From assembly GCF_900168045.1 (NCBI RefSeq), contig NZ_FUYY01000002.1, forward strand, positions 496,001 through 560,000: a stretch of 64,000 nt of DNA, written 5' to 3'. This document shows, piece after piece, positions 54,644-63,256 of the stretch. The notes beneath the pieces were generated by a model. It was given only the letters and a program-made list of their open reading frames with translations, made no database searches and was not told the DNA's origin. How positions within the stretch are numbered: position 1 is the stretch's first letter; each line of letters begins with the position of its first letter. A program made the translations under genes and the position numbers. The stretch comes from Salegentibacter holothuriorum (GTDB lineage Bacteria > Bacteroidota > Bacteroidia > Flavobacteriales > Flavobacteriaceae).

Positions 54644-56245
54644 ATGAAAAAAACAATTCTTTCCCTATTTGCTGTATTCTTGTTTTTTTACTCCTGTAAA
54701 TCAACCCGGGAAATTCCAGAAACTCCTGAAGTACCGGTTAGCCCAGATACCGAGGAAATAGTTGAGGTAATCCCTGAAGAAGTTGAAACGCCTGAAGCAC
54801 TACCCAAAGAGGAAGTAAAATGGGATCCCAATACCCCAAAAAATATCGAGGAATTCCGTGCAGCCTGGATTGCAACTGTTGCCAATATCAATTGGCCCAG
54901 CAAACCGGGGCTGTCTACATCAGCACAACAGCAAGAAGCGCTGGAACTTCTTGACTTTCTAGAGGCTCATAATTTTAACGCGGTTATTTTTCAGGTGCGT
55001 CCCCAGGCTGATGCCCTTTATAATAGTGAAATAGAACCCTGGTCTTATTACCTTACCGGAGAACAGGGGAAAGCTCCGGAGCCTTATTACGATCCGCTTA
55101 AATTCTGGGTAAATGCTGCTCATCAGCGCGGTTTAGAATTACATGTGTGGTTAAATCCTTATAGGGCTCATCATACAACCGGAAAAGAAATTAGTGAAAA
55201 ATCCATTATTAAAACAAACCCAGAACTTGTTGTAGAACTTGAAAATGGAATGTGGTGGATGGATCCTGCCCAAAAAGGAACGCAAGATCGTTCATCAGCG
55301 GTAGTGATGGATATTGTAAAGCGGTATGATGTAGATGGTATTCATTTTGACGATTATTTTTACCCTTATGATTCTTATAATAACGGTAAAGATTTTCCCG
55401 ATGATAGCAGTTGGAGATCCTACCAGGCTGCCAGTGGTGAACTTTCACGCGGGGATTGGCGTAGGGAAAGTGTAAATGTGTTCATTAAAAGAATTTATGA
55501 GGAAATTAAAGCTGAAAAACCGCACGTAAAATTTGGGCTAAGTCCGTTTGGAATTTGGCGTCCTGGCTATCCTGAATCTGTAAAAGGCTACGACCAGTAC
55601 GATAAATTATATGCAGATGCCAAACTTTGGTTAAATAAAGGCTGGATAGATTATTATACTCCACAATTATATTGGAAAATCAGTCAGTTGGAGCAGAGTT
55701 TTCCTGAGTTGTTAGGTTGGTGGCAAAGTGAAAACACCAAACAGCGTCATTTATGGCCGGGAATGAATGTGGGAGGCGAAGGTGACCAAATGCATATTAC
55801 TGAAGTGATCAATCAAATTATGATTACCCGGGGAATGCTTCCGCAAAGCAAAGGTGCAGTACATTGGAGTATAGGGCCTTTACTAAAAAATAAGGAACTT
55901 GCAAAAGCGATAAAGGAAGGGCCGTATAGAAAGAAAACCCTGGTTCCCCCAAGTCCCTGGTTAGATAATACCCCACCTCAAATTCCTAATGTTACCGTAA
56001 ATGAAGACCTGGATAAAATTGAAATGACCTGGGGTGTTGAAAATGATGAGGATATAAAAAAATGGGTTTTGTATTTTAAATATGAAACCGGAAACTGGGA
56101 TTATAAAATTTTTAATTCCGAAAAAAGAAGTCAGAGCTTACAAAAAGAAGTAGGGGTAAAGAAGGTTCAACTTGAGAAAATAGGAATAACTTCGGTAGAC
56201 CGTAATGGAAATCAAAGTGAGTTTATAGAAATAAAAGTAAATTAA
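54644..56245 (+). CDS. GHL10-family (DUF187/YngK-like) glycosyl hydrolase lipoprotein
   Basis: A 533-residue lipoprotein: lipobox FFYSC (Cys18), then an acidic Pro-Glu-rich linker (about 25-65) that could hold it away from the membrane. The GHL10 (PF02638) barrel spans about 68-400: FRAAWIATVANINWPSKPGL, VIFQVRPQADALYNSEIEPWS, YDVDGIHFDDYFYPYDSY (metal/acid residues), YTPQLYWKI; a fibronectin-like end follows (about 440-530). YngK-like proteins sit beside peptidoglycan recycling genes in several bacteria; the activity is not proven. Own unit after the susCD terminator. Confidence 0.9.
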   Translation: MKKTILSLFAVFLFFYSCKSTREIPETPEVPVSPDTEEIVEVIPEEVETPEALPKEEVKWDPNTPKNIEEFRAAWIATVANINWPSKPGLSTSAQQQEALELLDFLEAHNFNAVIFQVRPQADALYNSEIEPWSYYLTGEQGKAPEPYYDPLKFWVNAAHQRGLELHVWLNPYRAHHTTGKEISEKSIIKTNPELVVELENGMWWMDPAQKGTQDRSSAVVMDIVKRYDVDGIHFDDYFYPYDSYNNGKDFPDDSSWRSYQAASGELSRGDWRRESVNVFIKRIYEEIKAEKPHVKFGLSPFGIWRPGYPESVKGYDQYDKLYADAKLWLNKGWIDYYTPQLYWKISQLEQSFPELLGWWQSENTKQRHLWPGMNVGGEGDQMHITEVINQIMITRGMLPQSKGAVHWSIGPLLKNKELAKAIKEGPYRKKTLVPPSPWLDNTPPQIPNVTVNEDLDKIEMTWGVENDEDIKKWVLYFKYETGNWDYKIFNSEKRSQSLQKEVGVKKVQLEKIGITSVDRNGNQSEFIEIKVN

Positions 56246-56326
56246 CTCAGGGTAAGACCACGAGCCCTTAAATGAAAAAAATAGATTTCAAGCTAAGCCT
56301 TGGAGCATTAAATCTCGATTATCGAG
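56245..56326 (+). repeat. Family B repeat, copy 5 (ends in CTCGATTATCGAG)
   Basis: AAGCCTTGGAGCATTAAATCTCG.. ends in CTCGATTATCGAG at 56314-56326. The start of the symporter follows 14 bp later. The left boundary is approximate. Confidence 0.6.
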
Positions 56327-56340
56327 TAAATTAATTATTT

Positions 56341-57804
56341 ATGAGCCCTTTTCTAGTTTTTGGTGTTATAGCCGGTTATTTTTTGCTTTTAATGGCTATT
56401 AGCCATTTTACTTCAAAGCAAGCAGATAACAATACATACTTTACTGCAAACAGGCAATCGCCGTGGTTTCTTGTGGCCTATGGGATGGTGGGTGCCACTT
56501 TATCTGGGGTTACCTTTATTTCGGTGCCGGGTGAGGTAGGAAATTCAAACTGGACTTACCTACAGTTTGTAATGGGAAATATGGTGGGTTATGCGGTTAT
56601 CGCGCTTGTTTTAATTCCTTTGTTTTATAAACTGAAATTGATTTCTATTTATGAATATTTAAAAGATCGGTTTGGGCAAAATTCCTATTATGCCGGTGCT
56701 TCATTTTTTCTTATCTCTCAAACAGTAGGAGCTTCTTTTAGATTGTTTTTAGCAGCTTTAGTTTTGCAAATTGCATTTTTTGATGCCTTCGGAATCCCGT
56801 TTTGGGTAACAGTAATGATCACCATTGCTTTAATTTGGCTTTATACCTTTAGAGGAGGTATAAAAACTATTGTATGGACAGACACCCTGCAAACCAGTTT
56901 TTTACTATTGGCGGTGGTAATAAGTATTTTTATGATTGTAGATCATATGGGGTTGGAATTCACCGATGTATTCGCAACTGTAGCCAATAGTGAAAAATCT
57001 ACGATTTTCGATTGGGATTGGCGCTCTAACAATGCTTTTTTTAAGAGTTTTCTCGCGGGAATATTTATAACTATCGCGATGAACGGACTTGACCAAAACG
57101 TGATGCAAAAGAACCTTACCTGCAAAAATAAAGGGGAAGCACAAAAAAATATTTTCTGGTTTTCTATCGTATTTTTCTTTTCTACTATACTCTTTTTGTC
57201 TCTTGGTGTTTTACTTTACAAATACGCCCTGGATCAGGGAATCGCAATTCCAGAGAGAACAGACGATCTATACCCGTTACTGGCATTAAATCACTTTGGA
57301 ATTCTCGCGGGTATTGTTTTTTTATTAGGAATTACCGCTGCCGCTTTTTCCAGTGCAGATTCGGCCTTAACCGCCCTCACTACTTCATTTTGTGTAGATA
57401 TTCTAGATATTCAGAAGAAGGAAAAAAATCAGAAAAGAACAAGGATGCTGGTCCATATTGGCTTCACAATATTAATGTTTTTGGTGATTATAGTTTTTAA
57501 TTCCTTAAATGATAGTAGTGTAGTAAGTACGGTTTTTAAAGTGGCCGGCTTCACTTATGGTCCTCTTTTAGGTCTATTTGCCTATGGATTGCTAAATAAA
57601 AACCCGGTTCGGGATAAATGGGTGCCACTGGTTTGTATTTTGTCGCCGGTAATTTCAGTAATTTTAGATTTCAATTCCGAAGATTGGTTTAATGGTTATG
57701 AGTTTGGTTTTGAAATTTTGTTGGTTAATGCAGCAATTACTATGTTAGGTCTTTTTACACTATATAAAGCGAAAATTGACGAGATTTCTCCAAAAAACAA
57801 TTAA
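56341..57804 (+). CDS. Sodium:solute symporter (SSS family)
   Basis: A 487-residue inner-membrane carrier with about 13 hydrophobic segments. SSS features include MVGATLSGVTFISVPGEVG (helix 1-2 region), LFYKLKLISIYEYLKDRFG and GITAAAFSSADSALTALTTSFCVDIL, the conserved sodium-site segment. Substrates in the family range from sugars to amino acids and sialic acid. Lying 5 bp before the L-Ala-D/L-Glu epimerase gene, it is most likely a carrier for murein peptides or muropeptide sugars. A family B repeat lies in its leader. Confidence 0.93.
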   Translation: MSPFLVFGVIAGYFLLLMAISHFTSKQADNNTYFTANRQSPWFLVAYGMVGATLSGVTFISVPGEVGNSNWTYLQFVMGNMVGYAVIALVLIPLFYKLKLISIYEYLKDRFGQNSYYAGASFFLISQTVGASFRLFLAALVLQIAFFDAFGIPFWVTVMITIALIWLYTFRGGIKTIVWTDTLQTSFLLLAVVISIFMIVDHMGLEFTDVFATVANSEKSTIFDWDWRSNNAFFKSFLAGIFITIAMNGLDQNVMQKNLTCKNKGEAQKNIFWFSIVFFFSTILFLSLGVLLYKYALDQGIAIPERTDDLYPLLALNHFGILAGIVFLLGITAAAFSSADSALTALTTSFCVDILDIQKKEKNQKRTRMLVHIGFTILMFLVIIVFNSLNDSSVVSTVFKVAGFTYGPLLGLFAYGLLNKNPVRDKWVPLVCILSPVISVILDFNSEDWFNGYEFGFEILLVNAAITMLGLFTLYKAKIDEISPKNN

Positions 57805-57809
57805 AAATA

Positions 57810-58826
57810 ATGCAGCTAGAATTTCATTCATTTAACCTGGAGCTTAAAAACACTTTTACCATAAGTCACGGTTCAAGGGATTTTCAGCCTACTTTAATCG
57901 TTTCATTAAGCGATCGTGGATTTACCGGTTATGGAGAAGCTACAGCAACGTCCTATTACGGCGTTTCGATTGAAAAAATGCAGGCCGATATTCTTAAAAT
58001 TGAAGGTTTAATTACTGAAAATATTCTACTGGAACCAGAAGACCTATGGGAATTAACCTATCCGCATTTAAAAGATAATCCATTTGCATTATGTGCGCTG
58101 GATATCGCGATGCACGATTTACACGGGAAAAGAAATGGGCAACCCCTATACAAATTATGGGGCTTGAATTTAGATCATATTCCGCTTACTAATTATACCA
58201 TTGGGATAGATTCTGTAGAAAAAATGGCTCAGAAGATCAAAGAATTTCCCTGGCCACTTTATAAAATTAAATTGGGTACCGAAGATGATGTAGCCATTAT
58301 AAAAGAACTACGTAAGCATACCAATTCAGTTTTTAGGGTAGATGCCAATGCGGCCTGGACGGTAGACCAGGCTATAGAAAATGCAAAAGCTCTAAAAGAA
58401 TTAAATGTGGAATTTTTGGAACAGCCTTTAAAAACAAATGATTGGGAGGGAATGGAAAGACTCTATAAAGAATCGGTTTTACCACTTATTGCCGATGAAA
58501 GTTGTATTGAGGAAAGTGATGTAGAAAAGTGCGCGGGTTATTTTCACGGAATTAATATTAAACTCACAAAATGCGGCGGACTCACACCCGGGAAAAGAAT
58601 GATTTTAAAAGGAAAATCGCTAGGTTTAAAAGTAATGGTGGGTTGTATGACAGAATCTACGGTGGGAATTTCAGCCATTGCACAATTATTGCCGCTCTTG
58701 GATTTTGTAGATATGGACGGCGGACTTTTAATTAAAAATGATATCGCTGATGGTGTAAAAGTCTATGACGAAAAAGTACATTTCCCTAAAAGAAACGGCA
58801 CCGGGGTTGAATTATATGATAAATAG
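57810..58826 (+). CDS. L-Ala-D/L-Glu (dipeptide) epimerase, YkfB-like
   Basis: A 338-residue enolase-superfamily enzyme (muconate-lactonising group) that epimerises the Glu of L-Ala-D-Glu from peptidoglycan so it can be used as an ordinary dipeptide. Catalytic features in order: K152-x-K154 (YKIKLG), metal ligands D178 (RVDANAAW), E204 (EQPL), D229 (IADES), second-face lysine in NIKLTKCGG, and DMDGG near 301. All key residues are present. Only 5 bp separate it from the symporter stop, and 69 bp with a family A half-element from the NlpC/P60 gene. Confidence 0.93.
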   Translation: MQLEFHSFNLELKNTFTISHGSRDFQPTLIVSLSDRGFTGYGEATATSYYGVSIEKMQADILKIEGLITENILLEPEDLWELTYPHLKDNPFALCALDIAMHDLHGKRNGQPLYKLWGLNLDHIPLTNYTIGIDSVEKMAQKIKEFPWPLYKIKLGTEDDVAIIKELRKHTNSVFRVDANAAWTVDQAIENAKALKELNVEFLEQPLKTNDWEGMERLYKESVLPLIADESCIEESDVEKCAGYFHGINIKLTKCGGLTPGKRMILKGKSLGLKVMVGCMTESTVGISAIAQLLPLLDFVDMDGGLLIKNDIADGVKVYDEKVHFPKRNGTGVELYDK

Positions 58827-58834
58827 AAAAATCA

Positions 58835-58861
58835 CGTCATTCTGAACTCGTTTCAGAATCT
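58835..58861. repeat. Family A half-element
   Basis: CGTCATTCTGAACTCGTTTCAG.. ending AATCT: one palindromic module of the family A repeat alone, located in the 69-bp gap between the epimerase and NlpC/P60 genes. Confidence 0.6.
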
Positions 58862-58895
58862 AACTCTCTGAAGAAAAAAGTAAAAATAATCACCA

Positions 58896-60125
58896 ATGAA
58901 ATTAATTACAATACCTTATTTGACCTTTCTCTTAACACTTTTCTTATTTGCTTCCTGCGAGGAGAAAAAAGAAGAAAAAGAGGAGAATCCGCTTCAAAAC
59001 AAAATAGCGGAAGTAAAAGAAAACTACGCGCCAGATGGCCGGGTAGCTCTCTTTGAAGTTACGGCTGAAAAAACCGGAGAAACTTATATTCTTAAAGGAG
59101 AATCTAACAATCCTGAAGCGGTAACGTCATTAAAAGAAAAGCTAGAGTCACAAAACATCAAGTTTACCGATAGCATTCAGGTGCTGCCAGATACAAAAGC
59201 TTTAGAAGATAAAATTCGTGGCGTGGTAAAAATATCGGTAGCAAACCTTCGTGACGAGCCTAAACACTCTGCACAATTGGTAACTCAGGCCACGCTTGGA
59301 ATGCCGCTTAAAGTTTATAAAAAGCAAGGAGGTTGGTATTATGTTCAAACGCCGGAGGGGTATCTAGCCTGGGTAGATTATGGTGGAATTGAAAATATGA
59401 CTAAAGAAGAATTCTCGGCCTGGAAATCTCAGGAAAAACTGATTTTTACCGAACCTACCGGAAATTCTTATTCCGAAGCAAATTCAAACTCGCAAACAGT
59501 TTCAGATCTTGTGGCCGGGAACGTTTTAGAGCTTTTAAGAGAACAAAATAATTTTTACTGGGTTGCGTATCCAAATGGCAAGAAAGCTTTTGTAGAGAAA
59601 GCTTACGCCCAGCCTTATCAAGAATGGGTAGCTTCTTTAGAACAAAACAAAGAAGACCTTGTGGCAACGGCAAATAAACTGATGGGATTACCTTATTTAT
59701 GGGGCGGTACTTCCTCAAAAGGCGTAGATTGTAGCGGTTATACCAAAACCATTTATTTTTTAAACGGGATGGTAATTCCGCGAGATGCTTCCCAGCAAAT
59801 TCGTACCGGAGACATAGTAGATTCTGACAAGAATTTTGAAAATCTTGAAAAAGGTGACTTGCTTTTCTTTGGAAAACCGGCCACCGATTCTACTTCAGAA
59901 CGCGTAATTCACGTAGGCATGTGGATTGGAGATAATAAGTTTATTCATTCCATGGGAGAGGTGCATATTAGTAATTTTGATACCGAAGCTGAAGATTTTG
60001 ATGAATATAACTACAATCGTTACTTACGTTCTAAAAGGATACTTAACAAAGAAGATAAAGGCTTAATCTATCTAAAAAACACCGATCTTTTTACTACTTC
60101 TGAAGTTGAAGAAGTGAAGATGTAG
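58896..60125 (+). CDS. SH3b-NlpC/P60 (C40) peptidase lipoprotein, YkfC-like
   Basis: A 409-residue lipoprotein: lipobox LFASC (Cys21), then an acidic spacer. Two SH3b-like domains (about 110-165 and 180-235; VVKISVANLRDEPKHSAQLV, GWYYVQTPEGYLAWVD) lead to a NlpC/P60 domain (about 252-385) with Cys279 (GVDCSGY), His339 (RVIHVGMWIG) and a third polar His351 (FIHSMG). YkfC-type enzymes cut the D-gamma-Glu-diaminopimelate bond of murein peptides to free L-Ala-D-Glu, which the epimerase next door uses. Domain layout matches YkfC. Confidence 0.93.
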   Translation: MKLITIPYLTFLLTLFLFASCEEKKEEKEENPLQNKIAEVKENYAPDGRVALFEVTAEKTGETYILKGESNNPEAVTSLKEKLESQNIKFTDSIQVLPDTKALEDKIRGVVKISVANLRDEPKHSAQLVTQATLGMPLKVYKKQGGWYYVQTPEGYLAWVDYGGIENMTKEEFSAWKSQEKLIFTEPTGNSYSEANSNSQTVSDLVAGNVLELLREQNNFYWVAYPNGKKAFVEKAYAQPYQEWVASLEQNKEDLVATANKLMGLPYLWGGTSSKGVDCSGYTKTIYFLNGMVIPRDASQQIRTGDIVDSDKNFENLEKGDLLFFGKPATDSTSERVIHVGMWIGDNKFIHSMGEVHISNFDTEAEDFDEYNYNRYLRSKRILNKEDKGLIYLKNTDLFTTSEVEEVKM

Positions 60126-60178
60126 GTTTTAATAAATCTTATACTATTAGAAAGGGATTCTGCGAGTGTTATTGAAGT

Positions 60179-60282
60179 CGTCATCCTGAGTTTGTTTCAG
60201 AGCTTGCTCCGAAATTTATTCGGAGATCTAAGATTTTATTTGCTCAAAACAAGTTAGAAGCTGAAACAAGTTCAGCTTGACG
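60179..60282. repeat. Dispersed hairpin repeat, family A, copy 5
   Basis: CATCCTGAGTTTGTTTCAGAG, an inner CTCCGAA..TTCGGAG hairpin and AGCTGAAACAAGTTCAGCT. It fills the gap between the converging NlpC/P60 and amidase genes. Confidence 0.75.
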
Positions 60283-60364
60283 TAAAACTAAGAGGCATTG
60301 GAAATCAAAATTTAAACTTATCACGTAACCTTTATAAGTTTCTAAAACCTTTGAGATTTTTCTA

Positions 60365-61303
60365 TTACAAATATTTCTTGTGCATTATATACAACACTTT
60401 TAAATCATACGTACCAAAAGGCTGTTCTAAATTTTTTTGTATAAAATGAAGTTTAAAGGCACTTTTAGCGGCTTCTAAATCTGAGGTATCAAAACCTATA
60501 ATTTTAAGTGCGTTTTCAATATTGAAATCGGCGGGAATTACTTCTGGAAAAACCAATTTGTCTATAAATGGGATTCGGTTATTAAGCCTGGTGTTGAGGT
60601 GAATCGCCAAAGGATTCGGTTTAAAGAATTCGGCTTCAAGCTTCAATGTTTTTACTTCAGCTTCATCATACCATAAACCAAAGCCTTCTTCCGCCAATCT
60701 TTCCCAGGGGAAATTAGCGTTAGGATCTACCTTTCTCGAAGGTGCAATATCAGAATGGCCAATAAAGTTTTCAGCTGGAATATTGTACTTATCTTTAAGA
60801 ACTTTAAGTATGTCTATTAGGCTGATAATTTGTAAATCGGTAAATTGTTCTTTACCATTATTATCAATTTCAATTCCAAGAGAAGAGGAATTTAAATCAG
60901 TATTATTACCCCATTTGCCAGCGCCGCCGTGCCAGGCCCTAAAGTAATCGTCAAGCATATGGTAAATTTCGCCATTTTTAGCGATCACATAATGTGAACT
61001 TACTTGAGTTCTTGGGAGTGTAAAAGTATTTAAGGTTTGCCCTACAGAATCTTGCGCAGTATGGTGTAAAACCACGTAATTTGGCTTGCGCATATTAAAA
61101 TTAGTAGTTCCTACCCAGTATTCACCATAATTGAGTGCGGATTCGTTTTGGTTTTCCCGGGTAGGGAACTGCTGTAATTTTTTACTATAATTTTTTACCT
61201 GCTTTTTATAAATTCTATTGGTTTTAGTATAGGGATTAGAACCACATGAAGTAATTATAATTCCCACTAAAAGGACAATATAAAGCGGATAAAAACTTCT
61301 CAT
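60365..61303 (-). CDS. N-acetylmuramoyl-L-alanine amidase (amidase_2, AmiD-like) lipoprotein
   Basis: A 312-residue lipoprotein: lipobox IIITSC (Cys20). The amidase_2 zinc site is visible as His80 (VVLHHTA), His183 (IGHSDIAP) and Asp193 (KVDPNANFPW), with Glu145 in GIEID as the general base. C-terminal helical extension (about 220-312) resembles the peptidoglycan-binding tail of AmiD. It would release peptides from muropeptides in the periplasm. Stop-to-start gap to the next gene (NagB-LmbE) is 2 bp, so this is co-translated with amino-sugar catabolism. Confidence 0.94.
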   Translation of the reverse strand: MRSFYPLYIVLLVGIIITSCGSNPYTKTNRIYKKQVKNYSKKLQQFPTRENQNESALNYGEYWVGTTNFNMRKPNYVVLHHTAQDSVGQTLNTFTLPRTQVSSHYVIAKNGEIYHMLDDYFRAWHGGAGKWGNNTDLNSSSLGIEIDNNGKEQFTDLQIISLIDILKVLKDKYNIPAENFIGHSDIAPSRKVDPNANFPWERLAEEGFGLWYDEAEVKTLKLEAEFFKPNPLAIHLNTRLNNRIPFIDKLVFPEVIPADFNIENALKIIGFDTSDLEAAKSAFKLHFIQKNLEQPFGTYDLKVLYIMHKKYL

Positions 61304-61305
61304 CT

Positions 61306-63228
61306 TTAATCAAATTTCCATCGTACAAAAGCTTCCATAGCCTCATAATTTGCTAATCCAAGAGAGTGATAGCTCTCTGCGGTCTCGCGGTTTCTTTCTT
61401 CGGCACGAACCCAAAACTCCCTTTCGTCATCACCCGGAAAAACAGGCGTGTCTTTTTGTGATTGGTGTTGATAAATAGCATTTCTCTTTCGCTCAACTTC
61501 CTGTGGAGAAAGCGGTACGGCCATTTCTATTTCATGAACGGCAAATTCCTGCCATGCTCCACGGTACATCCATAGCCAACAGTCTTTAGTCCATGATTCT
61601 GTTTCTCGAAGTCTTTTCATTGCTTCCAGGATTATTCTAAAGCAAACGATGTGTGTACCATGAGGATCGGCAAAATCACCTGCAGCAAAAACCTGGTGTG
61701 GTTTTACTTCGTTCAATAACTCCATAGTGAGTTCTACATCCTTCTCAGTAACCGGGCTTTTTACGCGTTTACCGGTTTCGTAGAACGGTAAAGCCATAAA
61801 GTGAATGTTCTTATCTTTAAGTCCGGCATAGCGAGCTCCTGCAATTGCTTCAGATTTTCTAATAAAAGCTTTTACATCTCTTATTTCATCTAGATCTATA
61901 TCGTTAGGCTCTTTCTTTTCAATAAAAGCACGCATCTTTTCATAAGTTGCTTCTAGTTTCTCAGTATCCTCTCCGGTACTTCTCTTAAAATCTATTGCAA
62001 ATTCAACATAACGCAGTACATCTGTATCCCAAACGGCGGTATTTCCTGAGGTTTGGTAAGCTACGTGTACATCATGTCCCTGGTCTACAAGCCTAATAAA
62101 AGTTCCACCCATAGAAATAACATCATCATCAGGATGCGGGGAGAAAATTAGCGCACGTTTCTTTTCAGGGCTTTTACGCTCTGGGCGCTGAGAATCGTCG
62201 GCATTTGGTTTACCACCAGGCCATCCGGTTATACTATGCTGTAACTGGTTAAAAACATCTATATTAATTTGGTAAGCAGGGCCTTGCTCGGTAGCAAGTT
62301 GTGCCATTCCATTGTTATTATAGTCTTCATCAGTAAGTTTTAGAATAGGTTTTTCTACTTCGGAAGAAAGCCAAATTACTGCTTTTTTAACAAGGGTTTT
62401 ATCCCAGGTGCAGTCTTTTACCAACCATGGTGTATCAAACCTGGTTAATTCTGAAGCTGCGTCTTTATCTAAGATAAACTCAACATTATCTGAAAGTTGA
62501 AGATAAGTTGCCGGCACATTACCAGAAATTTCACCTTCTACAGCCTTTTTAATAATTGGAGCTTTTTTCTTGCTCCAGGCCATTAAAATGATTTCGCGAG
62601 CTTTAAAAATGGTACCAATTCCCATGGTTATTGCCTTGGTAGGTACATTTTCCTTACCTCCAAAATCACGGGATGCATCACGGCGGGTTAAATCGTCTAA
62701 AGTAACCAAACGTGTACCGGAGTTAGGTGCAGATCCAGGTTCATTAAAACCAATGTGTCCTGTTCTACCAATTCCCAATAATTGTAGGTCCAATCCACCG
62801 ACAGATCCAATTTTTTCCTCGTAAGCAAGGCAATAATCAGTAATTTCGTCTTTGTTAAGTGTTCCATCAGGAATATGGATATTTTCTCTTTTTATATCTA
62901 TATGATTAAAAAGGTTTTCATCCATAAATTTAACGTAGCTCTGCTTGGCATCTGGAAGCATTGGGTAATACTCATCCAGGTTAAAAGTGATCACGTTTTT
63001 AAAACTTAAGCCTTCTTCTTTATGCAGTCTAATTAGTTCTCCATAAACTTCAATCGGTGTTGCTCCGGTTGCAAGGCCCAAAACGGCATTTTCATTGTTA
63101 TCCTGCTTGCGCCGAATTAGATCGGCAATTCGTTTAGCTACCTTTTTGGTGGCAATATGTTCATCTTCATAAACTTTTACCGGTAGTTTCTCAAAGCGTG
63201 TTTCTTCTAAAAGATTTAATCTTGCCAT
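61306..63228 (-). CDS. NagB-LmbE fusion: glucosamine-6-P deaminase domain plus PIG-L deacetylase domain
   Basis: A 640-residue bifunctional-looking protein. Residues 1-270 form a NagB-type domain: ATGATPIEVYGELIR, NLDEYYPM (Asp85), and GIGRTGHIGFNEP (His158, Glu163). The usual catalytic Asp (141 of E. coli NagB) is Thr156 here. After a linker (about 340-358), residues 359-620 form a PIG-L/LmbE deacetylase domain with zinc motif HPDD (365-368) and H523/H526 (DPHGTHIVCF). Hypothesis: deacetylase makes GlcN-6-P from GlcNAc-6-P and the deaminase makes Fru-6-P, replacing nagA. Upstream of the amidase; 28 bp after the ROK gene. Confidence 0.9.
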   Translation of the reverse strand: MARLNLLEETRFEKLPVKVYEDEHIATKKVAKRIADLIRRKQDNNENAVLGLATGATPIEVYGELIRLHKEEGLSFKNVITFNLDEYYPMLPDAKQSYVKFMDENLFNHIDIKRENIHIPDGTLNKDEITDYCLAYEEKIGSVGGLDLQLLGIGRTGHIGFNEPGSAPNSGTRLVTLDDLTRRDASRDFGGKENVPTKAITMGIGTIFKAREIILMAWSKKKAPIIKKAVEGEISGNVPATYLQLSDNVEFILDKDAASELTRFDTPWLVKDCTWDKTLVKKAVIWLSSEVEKPILKLTDEDYNNNGMAQLATEQGPAYQINIDVFNQLQHSITGWPGGKPNADDSQRPERKSPEKKRALIFSPHPDDDVISMGGTFIRLVDQGHDVHVAYQTSGNTAVWDTDVLRYVEFAIDFKRSTGEDTEKLEATYEKMRAFIEKKEPNDIDLDEIRDVKAFIRKSEAIAGARYAGLKDKNIHFMALPFYETGKRVKSPVTEKDVELTMELLNEVKPHQVFAAGDFADPHGTHIVCFRIILEAMKRLRETESWTKDCWLWMYRGAWQEFAVHEIEMAVPLSPQEVERKRNAIYQHQSQKDTPVFPGDDEREFWVRAEERNRETAESYHSLGLANYEAMEAFVRWKFD

Positions 63229-63256
63229 AATTTTAGCTGATTATTGAATTTATTAT

